DNA of 64,000 nucleotides from positions 764,998 to 828,997 of the forward strand of contig NZ_JQKV01000002.1 in the NCBI RefSeq assembly GCF_000746205.1, read 5' to 3'. Both the position numbers and the translations under genes were made by a program. The stretch comes from Halorubrum sp. BV1 (lineage in GTDB: Archaea > Halobacteriota > Halobacteria > Halobacteriales > Haloferacaceae). The notes under the pieces were generated by a model, which had not been told where the DNA came from, did not search any database, and saw only the letters and a program-made list of their open reading frames with translations. Numbering within the stretch: the first letter of the stretch is position 1; every line of letters begins with the position of its first letter. This document shows positions 1 to 7,648 of this stretch, in pieces.

Positions 1-39
1 CGCGGCCGCGGCCGCCAGGAGGGCAGTTCGAGTGTCCAT
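1..39 (-). CDS. Start of a gene running off the left edge (partial)
   Basis: Only the first 13 codons are visible, read on the minus strand from an ATG at 39. They encode a short positive stretch followed by Leu and Ala residues (MDTRTALLAAAAA), which looks like the start of a signal peptide or membrane anchor. An ATATAT box at about 62-68 lies 24-29 bp upstream, the usual spacing for a leaderless haloarchaeal transcript, so the start is credible. Nothing can be said about function. Confidence 0.45.
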   Translation of the reverse strand, partial: MDTRTALLAAAAA

Positions 40-60
40 GTCCGACACGTCAAAATCGCG

Positions 61-69
61 GCATATATG
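61..69 (-). promoter_or_regulatory. TATA-like box for the left-edge gene
   Basis: The run gcatatatg lies about 25 bp upstream of the ATG at 39 on the minus strand, which fits a leaderless transcript. Confidence 0.4.
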
Positions 70-135
70 CTTTGTCTGGCGAGGCCGTCTCGCGGAGCGG
101 TGTCGAGAACCCGGGTCCTCTGCCGCTCCTCAGTG

Positions 136-666
136 TCAGAGGACCCGGTATCGCCCGCCGGACTCCGAGAGATCGCCGCGGCGCGTCAGCTTGGCGAGTA
201 TCTCACGGGCGGTCTCCGCGGGTATCCCCCGATCGGCCGCGCGTTCGACGACGGCCGCCTCGGTGGGATCGTCGGCCTCGGAGACGGCGGCACGGACGAT
301 CTCGGTGCGGCTCGGCGAGCCCGAACCCCCGCCCTCCGCGCGGGCTCCCGCGTCGGCGACCGCGTCCGCGTCGATTCCCGCGGCGTCGAGGTACTCGTCG
401 TCGTCGATACCGGCGTCCGCGGCCGCGCGTTCCAGTTCGGAGACGTGCGCCACGTCGGCGAACGCCGCGCTCTCGCCGCGCTTTTTCGCGAGCAGCGCGG
501 CGCGGGCCTCGCGGGCGGCCGCGCGGTCCTCGGACTCGAAGAAGCGCTTGAGCTTCGCCGTGCGATGGGTCTTCTGACAGCGCGGACAGGTCGCGCTGTC
601 GCTCGTCTCGGGGTCGGAGAGCAGCCACATGGCCGCACACTCGTTGCAGCCGACGACCGCGTACAT
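136..666 (-). CDS. Zinc-ribbon protein (DUF5817-like)
   Basis: This is a 176-residue acidic protein. The N-terminus has two Cys pairs (CNEC at residues 8-11 and CPRC near 27-30) that form a probable zinc ribbon, followed by a basic segment (KTHRTAKLKRF). The middle is a charged, Ala-rich helical stretch. The last 50 residues resemble a small winged helix (EAAVVERAADRGIPAETAREIL, then TRRGDLSE). I recall this architecture as the haloarchaeal DUF5817 family, whose function is unknown; a nucleic-acid-binding role is inference from the ribbon and winged helix. It sits about 100 bp beyond the stop of the pentose-phosphate operon on the same strand and may be transcribed separately. Confidence 0.75.
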   Translation of the reverse strand: MYAVVGCNECAAMWLLSDPETSDSATCPRCQKTHRTAKLKRFFESEDRAAAREARAALLAKKRGESAAFADVAHVSELERAAADAGIDDDEYLDAAGIDADAVADAGARAEGGGSGSPSRTEIVRAAVSEADDPTEAAVVERAADRGIPAETAREILAKLTRRGDLSESGGRYRVL

Positions 667-762
667 GTCCCCGGGTTCGGCGGGATCGGATTTGAACCCT
701 CGGTCGCGGTCGGGGTGCGGCCGAGACGAGGGACGCGAACGCGGCGACCCGCCTCGGCCGCC

Positions 763-2052
763 TCACACCCGGATCTCGATCAGCAGATCCGACTCGGGCG
801 AGTCGCCCATGGTCTCGCGGACTCGGTCCCACGAGAGGTCGACGCGGGCGGTCACGGCCTCGGCCGCGATCGCACCGCAGGCGTTGCCGACGAGGAGCGG
901 CACCTGGTAGTCGCGCGGGTCGTGGGAGAACCCGCCGGCGGCCACTTCGGGATCGCGGAGCGCCGCGCCGAGGAAGCCGGCCGCGAACGCGTCACCGGCA
1001 CCCGTGGTGTCGACGGGGTCGACGTCGAACCCGGGGTGAGAGACGTCGCCGTGGGGGGTTCGGATCGTCGCCCCGTCGCTCCCGAGCTTGATCGCGACGA
1101 CGCGGTCGTCCGGTTCCCACGGGTCGATGTCGGTCGACGCCGCGAGCGCGTCGGCCTCGCGGTTATTCACGAAGAGCACGTCGGTCGCGTGGAGCGCGGC
1201 GTCGAACTCGCGGTCGCCGGCGCGTCGACCGGGGTCGAAGCTCCGCGTCGCATCCGCCTCGCCTGCGGCCGTCGCCAGCGCGGCGGCGGTCCCCGGCTGT
1301 TGGCCGGTGAGGTGGAGGTGATCGGCCGCTCGGAGCGTGTCCGGATCGAATTCGGCCGCCGAAAACGACTCGTTCGCGCCGTCGTTCGCCAGCATTAGCA
1401 GTTCGCCTTCGCCGTCGACGATGACGTACTTCACCGAGGTCGGCTCGTCTGCGGCGACGAGCACCTGTCCCGGGTCGACGCCGGCGCTCGCCAGTTCGCG
1501 GAGCGCCAGCGCCCCGGACTCGTCGCCGCCGACGCTCCCGTAGACGACCGACTGCCCGCCGAGGCCGACGAGGCCGACCGCGACGTTCGCGGCGCTGCCC
1601 CCGCCCGACTGTTCGAGCCGCTGGATTCGAGTTTCGCCGTCGGGCTCTGGTAGCTGGTCCACATGGATCGTCACGTCCCAGTTGATATGACCGGCCGAGA
1701 CCACCTTCGGGACGCGGTCGGTCGATTCGGGCTCTAGATCGGGATCGTCGACGGATTCCGGTCCGTCAGCGGCGCGGTGGTCGGAGTCGCCGGTGGGGTG
1801 CTGGTCGGACCCCTCGGTTGAGCCGGCGTCATCGACCGTCTCGCCGTCCGTGGATCCGGCGTCTCCGACCGTCTCGCCGTCCGTGGATCCGGCGTCTCCG
1901 ACCGTCTCGCCGTCCGTGGATCCGGCGTCATCGACCGAGCCGTCGCTGTCGGTTTCCCACTCTGCGACCTCCTCGTCCCACTCCGCCACTTCGGCGTCCC
2001 AGTCGTTTCCGTCCCCGTCGCTCTCGGTACCGCGTTCGTCCTCGCCGCTCAT
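763..2052 (-). CDS. PfkB-family sugar kinase, probable ribose-1-phosphate kinase
   Basis: This is a 429-residue protein of which only about the last 310 residues form the PfkB (ribokinase-fold) kinase. The glycine-rich substrate motif GGGSAANVAVG and the C-terminal DTTGAGDAF signature are both present; the catalytic Asp is residue 354. The first 115 residues are a disordered acidic extension with tandem 11-residue repeats (GDAGSTDGETV), which is unusual for the family. The ATG overlaps the stop of the isomerase gene in an ATGA junction, so the two are translationally coupled. In halophilic archaea a PfkB kinase beside this isomerase phosphorylates ribose 1-phosphate to ribose 1,5-bisphosphate, and that is the likely role. 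Sequence alone cannot exclude nucleoside kinase activity. Confidence 0.82.
   Translation of the reverse strand: MSGEDERGTESDGDGNDWDAEVAEWDEEVAEWETDSDGSVDDAGSTDGETVGDAGSTDGETVGDAGSTDGETVDDAGSTEGSDQHPTGDSDHRAADGPESVDDPDLEPESTDRVPKVVSAGHINWDVTIHVDQLPEPDGETRIQRLEQSGGGSAANVAVGLVGLGGQSVVYGSVGGDESGALALRELASAGVDPGQVLVAADEPTSVKYVIVDGEGELLMLANDGANESFSAAEFDPDTLRAADHLHLTGQQPGTAAALATAAGEADATRSFDPGRRAGDREFDAALHATDVLFVNNREADALAASTDIDPWEPDDRVVAIKLGSDGATIRTPHGDVSHPGFDVDPVDTTGAGDAFAAGFLGAALRDPEVAAGGFSHDPRDYQVPLLVGNACGAIAAEAVTARVDLSWDRVRETMGDSPESDLLIEIRV
1827..1935 (-). repeat. 33-bp tandem repeat coding for an acidic 11-residue unit
   Basis: About three and a half copies of a 33-bp unit lie inside the N-terminal extension of the kinase gene. 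Each encodes (G/D)DAGSTDGETV, and the inner copies are almost identical at the DNA level. Copy number is likely to vary by slippage or unequal recombination without breaking the frame. Confidence 0.85.
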
Positions 2053-3014
2053 GGCTCTGCCCACGGCGTTTCGGCTCCCTCGCCGAACAGCTCTCGCATC
2101 AGCGTCACGATGCTCTCGGGGGGGAACTGTCCCTGTTCGGTGACGATCGCGTCCATGTACCGCGGCGGCGTCACGTCGAAGGCGGGGTTCTCGACCGCGA
2201 CCTCGCCGATCTCCTCACGCACGTCGGCGGCTATCACCTCGCTCTCAGACCGCATCTCGATCTCGACGGTGTGACCCGTCAGCGTCTCCGGGTGGAGCTT
2301 GATGGTCTGGGCCGCAGTCATGATCGGCACGCCGCGCTCGCGGGCGTTGACGGCGAGTCCAGACGTGCCGATCTTGTTTATTACGCCGCCGTCGGCCGCG
2401 ATCGAGTCGGCTCCGACGAGGACGTGATCGACCTCGTCGAGGTACCGGCGCGCCGCGGAGTCGACGATGAGGGTGACCGGAACGCCGGCGTCGCGAAGCT
2501 GCTCTGCTGTGAGATGGCCCTGCTGGCGCGGACGCGTCTCCTTTACGACCGCCGAGATCGACTTCCCTTGTTCGACGGCCGCCTCGATACACGCTAACGC
2601 GTCCGTCGAGTGGCAGTGCGTCATCACCGTGTCACCGTCGGTGAGGCGGTTCGCGCCGACGCGCCCGAGGTCCTCCTGTGCCCGGTCGAGTTGCCGGACG
2701 AACGCCTCGCTCGCGTCGACGACGCTCCGGCGGAGCGCCTCGACCGAGTCGCCCTCCATCCGCTGGAGGACGTATCGGAGGGCGTTGGGAAGCGACACCG
2801 CGGTCGGACGTGTCTCGCGGAGGGTTCGCGACGCCGCCCGCATCGACGCCCGGAAGGCCGGCGGGTCGCCCGCGTGTGCCGAGGCCGCCTCGCGGGCCTG
2901 CGCGGCGAGCGCCTCCGCGGCCGCCGAGGCGATGGTCGCCGCCCCGCGGATCTCCATCGTCGCGATCGAGTCGGCGGTCTCCCGCACCGCGGCCGCCGGT
3001 TCCGTGTCGGTCAT
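2049..3014 (-). CDS. Ribose-1,5-bisphosphate isomerase
   Basis: This is a 321-residue protein of the eIF2B-alpha/MtnA-like sugar isomerase family. It converts ribose 1,5-bisphosphate to ribulose 1,5-bisphosphate. The catalytic pair known for the Thermococcus enzyme is present at the expected places: Cys134 in THCHSTD and Asp203 in VLVGADSIAADGG. The downstream INKIGTSGLA motif is also conserved. An open frame continues upstream, but the ATG at 3014 is chosen because a TTTATAAAT box lies 24-32 bp ahead of it and upstream residues show no family similarity. It overlaps the kinase gene by 4 nt and follows the aldolase gene on the same strand. Confidence 0.9.
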   Translation of the reverse strand: MTDTEPAAAVRETADSIATMEIRGAATIASAAAEALAAQAREAASAHAGDPPAFRASMRAASRTLRETRPTAVSLPNALRYVLQRMEGDSVEALRRSVVDASEAFVRQLDRAQEDLGRVGANRLTDGDTVMTHCHSTDALACIEAAVEQGKSISAVVKETRPRQQGHLTAEQLRDAGVPVTLIVDSAARRYLDEVDHVLVGADSIAADGGVINKIGTSGLAVNARERGVPIMTAAQTIKLHPETLTGHTVEIEMRSESEVIAADVREEIGEVAVENPAFDVTPPRYMDAIVTEQGQFPPESIVTLMRELFGEGAETPWAEP

Positions 3015-3037
3015 ACCGATCCGGTAGCCCGCCCGGT

Positions 3038-3046
3038 ATTTATAAA
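3038..3046 (-). promoter_or_regulatory. TATA box for the isomerase-kinase gene pair
   Basis: On the minus strand the sequence reads TTTATAAAT, centred about 28 bp before the ATG at 3014. It implies a leaderless transcript for the isomerase and kinase that is separate from, or additional to, the aldolase-phosphatase transcript. Confidence 0.65.
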
Positions 3047-3081
3047 ATCGGGCGGCAAGCGCGACCCTGACCGGCGGGCGG

Positions 3082-3759
3082 CTACGCGCCGCCCTCCGGC
3101 TGTTGTCCGTACCCCTCGAACCGCTCCTCGGCGGTCGCCAACTGCTCGTCGGTGAGCACGGTCGGGGTTCCGACCGACGACGCCCGGAGGTAGAGTCGAC
3201 AGAGGTCCTCGACGTGGCGGGTGTTCTCGACTGCGGTCTCCACGTCGGGGCCGGTGACGACGAGCCCGTGGTTCGCGAGGATCGCGGCGTCGGAGTCGGC
3301 CTCGGCCATCGCGCCCACGACGTTCGCCGCGAGTTCCTCCGTGCCGAACGGGGCATAGTCGGCAAGCGGGACCTCACGACCCACGGCGACTATCATGTAG
3401 TGGATCGGCGGAAGCGTTCGACGGAGCGACGCCATCGTCGTCGCCCACGGCGAGTGGGTGTGGACGACCGCGCCCGGGCGGTCGTGTCTGTAAATTCCCG
3501 TGTGCATCGGAACCTCGCTCGACGGAGCCATCCGCCCCGCCAGCCGCTCGCCGGAGAGCGAGACGACCGGCACGTCGGCCGCGTCGAAGGCGTCGTACGG
3601 GACGCCGGTGGGCGTGACCGCGATCGCGTCGCCGTCGCGGACGCTCAGGTTCCCGGTCCGCCCGGGCGTCAACTCGGCGAGCGCCGGCGCGTACTCGACG
3701 ACCGCCTCGCGGGCGGCGCGCAGGCGGTCGGGATCCGCCGCGGGACGATCGCGGGTCAA
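3082..3759 (-). CDS. Class II aldolase/adducin family, probable ribulose-1-phosphate aldolase
   Basis: This 225-residue protein has the fuculose-1-phosphate aldolase fold. The zinc and catalytic residues of the family are visible: Glu82 in SSEVPMH, His100 and His102 in VVHTHS, and His164 in LANHG. The phosphate-binding TGNLS motif is at residues 35-39. The family splits sugar 1-phosphates into dihydroxyacetone phosphate and an aldehyde. Beside ribose-1,5-bisphosphate isomerase and a HAD phosphatase it most likely cleaves ribulose 1-phosphate to dihydroxyacetone phosphate and glycolaldehyde, but fuculose or another sugar phosphate is possible. Its start overlaps the phosphatase stop by 4 nt. 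Confidence 0.85.
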   Translation of the reverse strand: MTRDRPAADPDRLRAAREAVVEYAPALAELTPGRTGNLSVRDGDAIAVTPTGVPYDAFDAADVPVVSLSGERLAGRMAPSSEVPMHTGIYRHDRPGAVVHTHSPWATTMASLRRTLPPIHYMIVAVGREVPLADYAPFGTEELAANVVGAMAEADSDAAILANHGLVVTGPDVETAVENTRHVEDLCRLYLRASSVGTPTVLTDEQLATAEERFEGYGQQPEGGA

Positions 3760-4469
3760 AGCGCCACCTCGCGAAGCTCGTTGAACGCGTCCAGCCGAAC
3801 GTCCGGACGCCGCGGCTCGTCGATCGCATCGTCGGGCGGCGCGTCGCCGTCGGCGACGAAAAGCGCCGTGTCGATCCCGAGGGCGTTCCCGCCGCCGATG
3901 TCGGCTCCGAGGTTATCGCCGACCACGAGCGCGTCGCTCGGCCGACAGTCGAGCGACGCGAGCGCCGTCGTGAACGGGAGTGCGCTCGGCTTCTCGCGTC
4001 CGACCTCCTCTGAGGTGACGAGCCGGTCGACCCGGTCGTCGATCTCGAGCCGCGCGAGCTTCTGTAGCTGGACGCGGGTGGTGAGGTTCGTGACGACCGC
4101 CACCGCGACTCCGGCGTCCGCGAGCTTGCCGAGGGTGGACTCGACGCCGTCACAGAGACGCATCGCGTCCGCGTATCCGTCCCAGTAGGCGTCGCCGGCC
4201 GCGAGCGCGGTCTCGGCGTCGTGGTCGTCCGCGTACGCTCTGATGGCGCGCTTGAAGTAGATGTGTCGCGAGTGAGAGGCCGCCGTGCCGCCGGTCTCGC
4301 GCTTCGCCTCTCGGCGACCCGCCGCGTACAGGTCGTCGAACGTCTGCCGGTCCATCTCGTACCCGCGCTCGCGGAAGGCGGCGAGCGCCGCCCGCTTTCC
4401 CGCCTCGTTGCACGGCGCGTACGGGTACAGCGTGTTGTCGAGATCGAAGCAGACCACCTCGTAGCTCAT
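3756..4469 (-). CDS. HAD-superfamily phosphatase, probable ribulose-1,5-bisphosphate phosphatase
   Basis: This 237-residue HAD hydrolase has all four motifs: DLDNTL at 9-14 (nucleophile Asp9, acid Asp11), a Thr in VVTNLTTR, Lys in GREKPS, and the acidic pair in VVGDNLGADIGG. The helical cap between motifs I and II is of the C1 type. It is the first gene of the aldolase pair (4-nt overlap). In the halophilic pentose bisphosphate route a HAD enzyme removes one phosphate from ribulose 1,5-bisphosphate to give ribulose 1-phosphate, and the position suggests this role. HAD substrate specificity cannot be read from sequence, so the assignment rests on neighbours. Confidence 0.82.
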   Translation of the reverse strand: MSYEVVCFDLDNTLYPYAPCNEAGKRAALAAFRERGYEMDRQTFDDLYAAGRREAKRETGGTAASHSRHIYFKRAIRAYADDHDAETALAAGDAYWDGYADAMRLCDGVESTLGKLADAGVAVAVVTNLTTRVQLQKLARLEIDDRVDRLVTSEEVGREKPSALPFTTALASLDCRPSDALVVGDNLGADIGGGNALGIDTALFVADGDAPPDDAIDEPRRPDVRLDAFNELREVAL

Positions 4470-4535
4470 GACTCCCCTCGACGCGGCGGTGACTTAAGCG
4501 TGATTCGACGGCCACAGCGGGCTCACCGCACCCGG

Positions 4536-4705
4536 GGCTCGCGGATTGTTCGTCCCAGAAATGGGCTCGGGCGGGTTCGAACCGCAGTCGCTCCCGTTCG
4601 CTCGCTCCGCTCGCTCACCTCCCGCTCCCTGCTCCGAACCCGCTCCATACCTGCGGCTCGCAGAGTTGCTCGCCACAGGAATGGGCTCGGGCGGGTTCGA
4701 ACCGC
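4536..4705 (-). repeat. Duplicated tRNA-Val 3' end (two copies about 120 bp apart)
   Basis: Positions 4561-4585 and 4681-4705 are identical over 25 bp, and similarity extends about 25 bp leftward (4536-4560 against 4655-4680) with a few mismatches. The right copy is the 3' end of tRNA-Val, from the T-arm to the discriminator; the left copy has no rest of tRNA. The copy lies beyond the tRNA 3' end, where integrases that use tRNA genes leave an attachment-site duplicate. The spacer holds a short gttcgctcgctccgctcgct-type motif and no gene. Confidence 0.75.
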
Positions 4706-4755
4706 CGACCTCAGCCTTGTAAAGGCCGCGTCATGACCAGCTAGACCACGAGCCC
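4682..4755 (-). tRNA. tRNA-Val (anticodon TAC)
   Basis: On the minus strand a full cloverleaf folds. The acceptor stem pairs GGGCTCG with CGAGCCC, the anticodon stem CGGCC/GGCTG encloses the loop TTTACAA, and the T-arm is GGCGGTTCGAACCGCC. The anticodon TAC reads GTA valine codons. The discriminator base is A and no CCA is encoded. No intron is seen. Confidence 0.93.
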
Positions 4756-4815
4756 CCACCGTTTCAACCGGTCGAGAGCGGAAAACGGTTTCTTTCTCCG
4801 CCTCGAACCGCGTCC

Positions 4816-5292
4816 GTGCGCCGCCGTGCCCTCACGATCGCCGCGACCGCGGCCGCCGTCACCCTCCTCGTCGGCCTCGCCGTCGCCGTCGATCCGACCC
4901 TCCTGATCGCGGGGTACGAGACGACGACCGTCGAGGTGGTCGACGGCGAGACGAACGCCTCGCTCGCGACCGTCGAGGCCCGTGTCGCCGACGGCCCGGT
5001 GAAACGCTACGTCGGACTCTCCGCGACCGACGCCCTGCCCGCCGACCGAGGAATGCTGTTCGTCCACGGCGACTCGGCCGAACGCGCCTACGTGATGCGG
5101 GACATGACGTTCGGACTCGACATCATCTTCGTCTCCGTCGACGGAACGATAACGGCGATCCACGACGCAGAGCGGGAGGAGCGGCCGCTCACGCGCTACC
5201 GCGGCGCGGGGCGATACGTCCTCGAAGTGCCGCGCGGCTGGAGCGATCGTCACGGCGTCGAGCCCGGAGACCGGCTCGTTTTCGACGTCTGA
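4816..5292 (+). CDS. DUF192 family exported protein
   Basis: This 158-residue protein has an N-terminal hydrophobic segment (residues 5-26) that acts as a signal peptide or anchor. It is followed by a DUF192 domain: KRYVGLSATDALPADRGMLF, then YVMRDMTFGLDIIFV and a C-terminal VLEVPRGWSDRHGVEPGD. The family is widespread and its function is not established. The GTG start is about 26 bp after a GTTTCTTTC stretch that could serve as a TATA element. It begins a plus-strand group of three small envelope genes. Confidence 0.85.
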   Translation: MRRRALTIAATAAAVTLLVGLAVAVDPTLLIAGYETTTVEVVDGETNASLATVEARVADGPVKRYVGLSATDALPADRGMLFVHGDSAERAYVMRDMTFGLDIIFVSVDGTITAIHDAEREERPLTRYRGAGRYVLEVPRGWSDRHGVEPGDRLVFDV

Positions 5293-5359
5293 GAGAGCGA
5301 CGCGCGGCCGCGCAGCCGGCGACGAAACCGATTTCCGCCTCGCAGGCGTCCGCCCGAAC

Positions 5360-5788
5360 ATGACCGGCCTCCTCCGGCGGATCGCGTGGAACCTGCGACA
5401 CCGCTGGCGGCGGGTGTTCGCCCTGCTCGTGCTCGGTGGCGGCGTCGCGGCTCCCCTCCTCACCGGCGTCTGGTGGACGCTCCCGCTCGTCTGGTTCTTC
5501 GGCCTGTTCGTCGCGCTCCCCGTCTTCCACACGCTCACGAAACCCCTCCCCGACGCGGGCGGCGACTCGCGACGCGGAGACGCCGAGACCCTCGACCCCG
5601 CGCTCGACGCGCTCCGCGAGCGATACGCCCGCGGCGAGATAGACGACGCCGAGTTCGGGCGGAAGCTGGATCGGCTCCTCGAAACGGAGGACGCCGAGAC
5701 CGCAGACGGCGTTCGACGCGCCGGTGACGGACTCACCGACCGCGTCCGCGAGGGTGTCAGACGCGAGATAGAGCGGGCCCGCGAGTGA
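5360..5788 (+). CDS. SHOCT-domain membrane protein
   Basis: The 142-residue protein starts with a basic cytoplasmic segment, then two hydrophobic helices (about 20-36 and 40-58). Its soluble tail contains a SHOCT motif (LDALRERYARGEIDDAEFGR, about 87-106). SHOCT is a short oligomerisation module found at protein ends; no activity is implied. The stop overlaps the next gene by 4 nt, which suggests co-translation. Confidence 0.8.
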   Translation: MTGLLRRIAWNLRHRWRRVFALLVLGGGVAAPLLTGVWWTLPLVWFFGLFVALPVFHTLTKPLPDAGGDSRRGDAETLDPALDALRERYARGEIDDAEFGRKLDRLLETEDAETADGVRRAGDGLTDRVREGVRREIERARE

Positions 5789-6444
5789 TGTCGAGCGTTC
5801 TGACGTTCCCGATTCGCGGGTCGCCCCGGTTCGACGCGCTGCTCGTCGGCGGCGGGCTCCACCTGCTCGCGGTGTGGATTCCGGTGCTCCCGTTCGTCGT
5901 CGTCGCGGGCTACCTCTCGCGGGTGCTCGCGGCGACCGCGGCAGCCGAGTCGCACGTCGATCCCGAGCGACCGGGGTGGCGACCGGTCGGGGCGCTGCTC
6001 CGCGACGGGCTCCGCGTGGCCGTGACGACGGTCGGCTACCTCGCGGTTCCGGTCGTCCTCCTCGTCGTGACGCTTGGCGGTCCGCTCGAAGGGTTCGACC
6101 CGACCGGCACGACGGACGGGCTCCTCTTTACCGTCGGCTCGACGGTCTCGACGCTGCTTGCGGCCGCGATCTGCTATCCGCTCCCGGCGGCGCTCGCCGC
6201 GGTCGCCCGCGAGGGAACGCTGCGCGCGGCGGTGGATGCGACGCTCGTCGGCGCGGCCGCACAGGACGCCGGCTACCTCGTCGCGACCCTGCTCGCCGCC
6301 GGCGGGCTCGGTGTCGCCGCCGCGGCGTACGGACCGCTGAACAGGGTCGCGCTCGGATTCGTCTGTCTGTTCTACGTCGAGGTCGTCGCCGCCGCCGCGG
6401 TCGGCCGGGCGACCGGTCGGGCGTGGCGACGCCGCGGCGTCTGA
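5785..6444 (+). CDS. DUF4013-like multi-pass membrane protein
   Basis: This 219-residue protein is strongly hydrophobic, with about five to six predicted helices. The opening pattern (a short leader, FPIRGSPRFDALLVGGGLH, then a GYLSRVLAATA helix and a loop with DGLRVAV) resembles DUF4013, an uncharacterised archaeal and bacterial membrane family. The start overlaps the SHOCT gene stop by 4 nt. The second Met (MSS) could equally be the start. No function can be assigned. Confidence 0.75.
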   Translation: MMSSVLTFPIRGSPRFDALLVGGGLHLLAVWIPVLPFVVVAGYLSRVLAATAAAESHVDPERPGWRPVGALLRDGLRVAVTTVGYLAVPVVLLVVTLGGPLEGFDPTGTTDGLLFTVGSTVSTLLAAAICYPLPAALAAVAREGTLRAAVDATLVGAAAQDAGYLVATLLAAGGLGVAAAAYGPLNRVALGFVCLFYVEVVAAAAVGRATGRAWRRRGV

Positions 6445-6497
6445 GCGTTCGGCGGACGCGACGGATCAGCGGGCGCGTGAAAAAGGAGGACGACCGC

Positions 6498-7646
6498 TCA
6501 GACGCGCGCGTCGTCCAGTTCGGCGTCGTCGAGCGAGCGGTTGTGGAGCGCGTCGCCGGAGTCGCCGTCGAACACGTGGATCGCGTTCTCGGGAATCTCG
6601 ACGACCACGTCCGTTCCGCTCTCGATCTGGCGGAGCCCGTTCACCGTCGCGACGAGGTCCGGTCCGTCGGCGAGCGAGAGGTGGACGACGTTCTCGTCGC
6701 CCATCGGTTCGACCACGGTGACGGTCGCGTCGAACGCGTGGTCCGCGACCGCGTCGCCGCCGCTAGCGTCCGCGTCGACCGACACGTCTTCGGGGCGGAT
6801 GCCGAGCGTCGCGTCGGCGGCAGCGTCGACCGCCCCGCCAACCTCGTCGCCGAGGGGGTAACGGAACGCCCCATCGACGAGGGTGGCCTCTTCGACCGCG
6901 CAGTCGACGAAGTTCATCGACGGCTCGCCGATGAACCCGGCGACGAACTGGTTCGCGGGACGGTGGTACGCCTCAAGCGGCGTCGCCACCTGCTGGAGTT
7001 CGCCGGCGTCGAGGATGGCGATACGGTCGCCCATCGTCATCGCCTCCGTCTGGTCGTGCGTGACGTAGACGGTGGTGGTGTCCAGGTCGGCCTGTAGCTG
7101 CTGTAGCTCCGTGCGCATCTGCGAGCGGAGCTTCGCGTCGAGGTTGCTGAGCGGTTCGTCCATCAGGAACGCCTTCGGCTCGCGCACGATGGCGCGGCCG
7201 AGCGCGACGCGCTGGCGCTGTCCGCCGGAGAGCGCGCCCGGCTTCCGGTCGAGGAGTTCGGTGATATCGAGGAGTTCGGCCGTCTCGTCGACGCGACCGT
7301 CCATCTCCTCGTCGCTGAGGTCGGTCGACTCCTCCAGTCCGAACCGCATGTTCTGGCGGACGGTCATGTGCGGGTACAGCGCGTAGCTCTGGAACACCAT
7401 CGCGATGTCCCGCTCCGCCGGCCCCTGCTCGTTCATCCGCTCGCCGTCGAGACGGATCTCGCCGTCCGTGATCGATTCGAGCCCGGCGACCATCCGGAGC
7501 GTCGTGGACTTCCCGCAGCCGGACGGGCCGACGAGGACGAGGAACTCCCCGTCCGCGATGTCGACGTCCACATCGTCTACAGCGAGGACGGAACCGTCTC
7601 CCTCGCCGAATCGCTTCGTCACCGAGTCGAGTTCGAGTTGTGCCAT
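6498..7646 (-). CDS. Sugar-type ABC transporter ATP-binding protein (MalK/UgpC group)
   Basis: The 382-residue ATPase powers the importer encoded upstream. Walker A is GPSGCGKST (40-48), the signature LSGGQ is 139-143 and Walker B FLMDEP is about 160-165. After the nucleotide-binding domain (about 1-240) comes the OB-fold regulatory domain of the MalK/UgpC group, including GIRPEDVSV. The family imports sugars, oligosaccharides or glycerol phosphate; the substrate is not evident. It starts 2 nt after the permease stop and is the last gene of a four-gene operon. Confidence 0.92.
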   Translation of the reverse strand: MAQLELDSVTKRFGEGDGSVLAVDDVDVDIADGEFLVLVGPSGCGKSTTLRMVAGLESITDGEIRLDGERMNEQGPAERDIAMVFQSYALYPHMTVRQNMRFGLEESTDLSDEEMDGRVDETAELLDITELLDRKPGALSGGQRQRVALGRAIVREPKAFLMDEPLSNLDAKLRSQMRTELQQLQADLDTTTVYVTHDQTEAMTMGDRIAILDAGELQQVATPLEAYHRPANQFVAGFIGEPSMNFVDCAVEEATLVDGAFRYPLGDEVGGAVDAAADATLGIRPEDVSVDADASGGDAVADHAFDATVTVVEPMGDENVVHLSLADGPDLVATVNGLRQIESGTDVVVEIPENAIHVFDGDSGDALHNRSLDDAELDDARV

Positions 7647-7648
7647 GA

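Noticed and set aside
67..1398. Long open frame on the plus strand across the kinase gene
   Set aside because: It is antisense to the zinc-ribbon and PfkB genes, is rich in Arg and Val with no motif, and arises from the high GC3 of this genome.
1827..1935. CRISPR-like array
   Set aside because: The 33-bp units are contiguous with no spacers and stay in the reading frame of the kinase.
4561..4640. Second tRNA gene suggested by the repeated tRNA 3' end
   Set aside because: Only the 3' part is present; no anticodon arm, D-arm or matching acceptor strand follows it.
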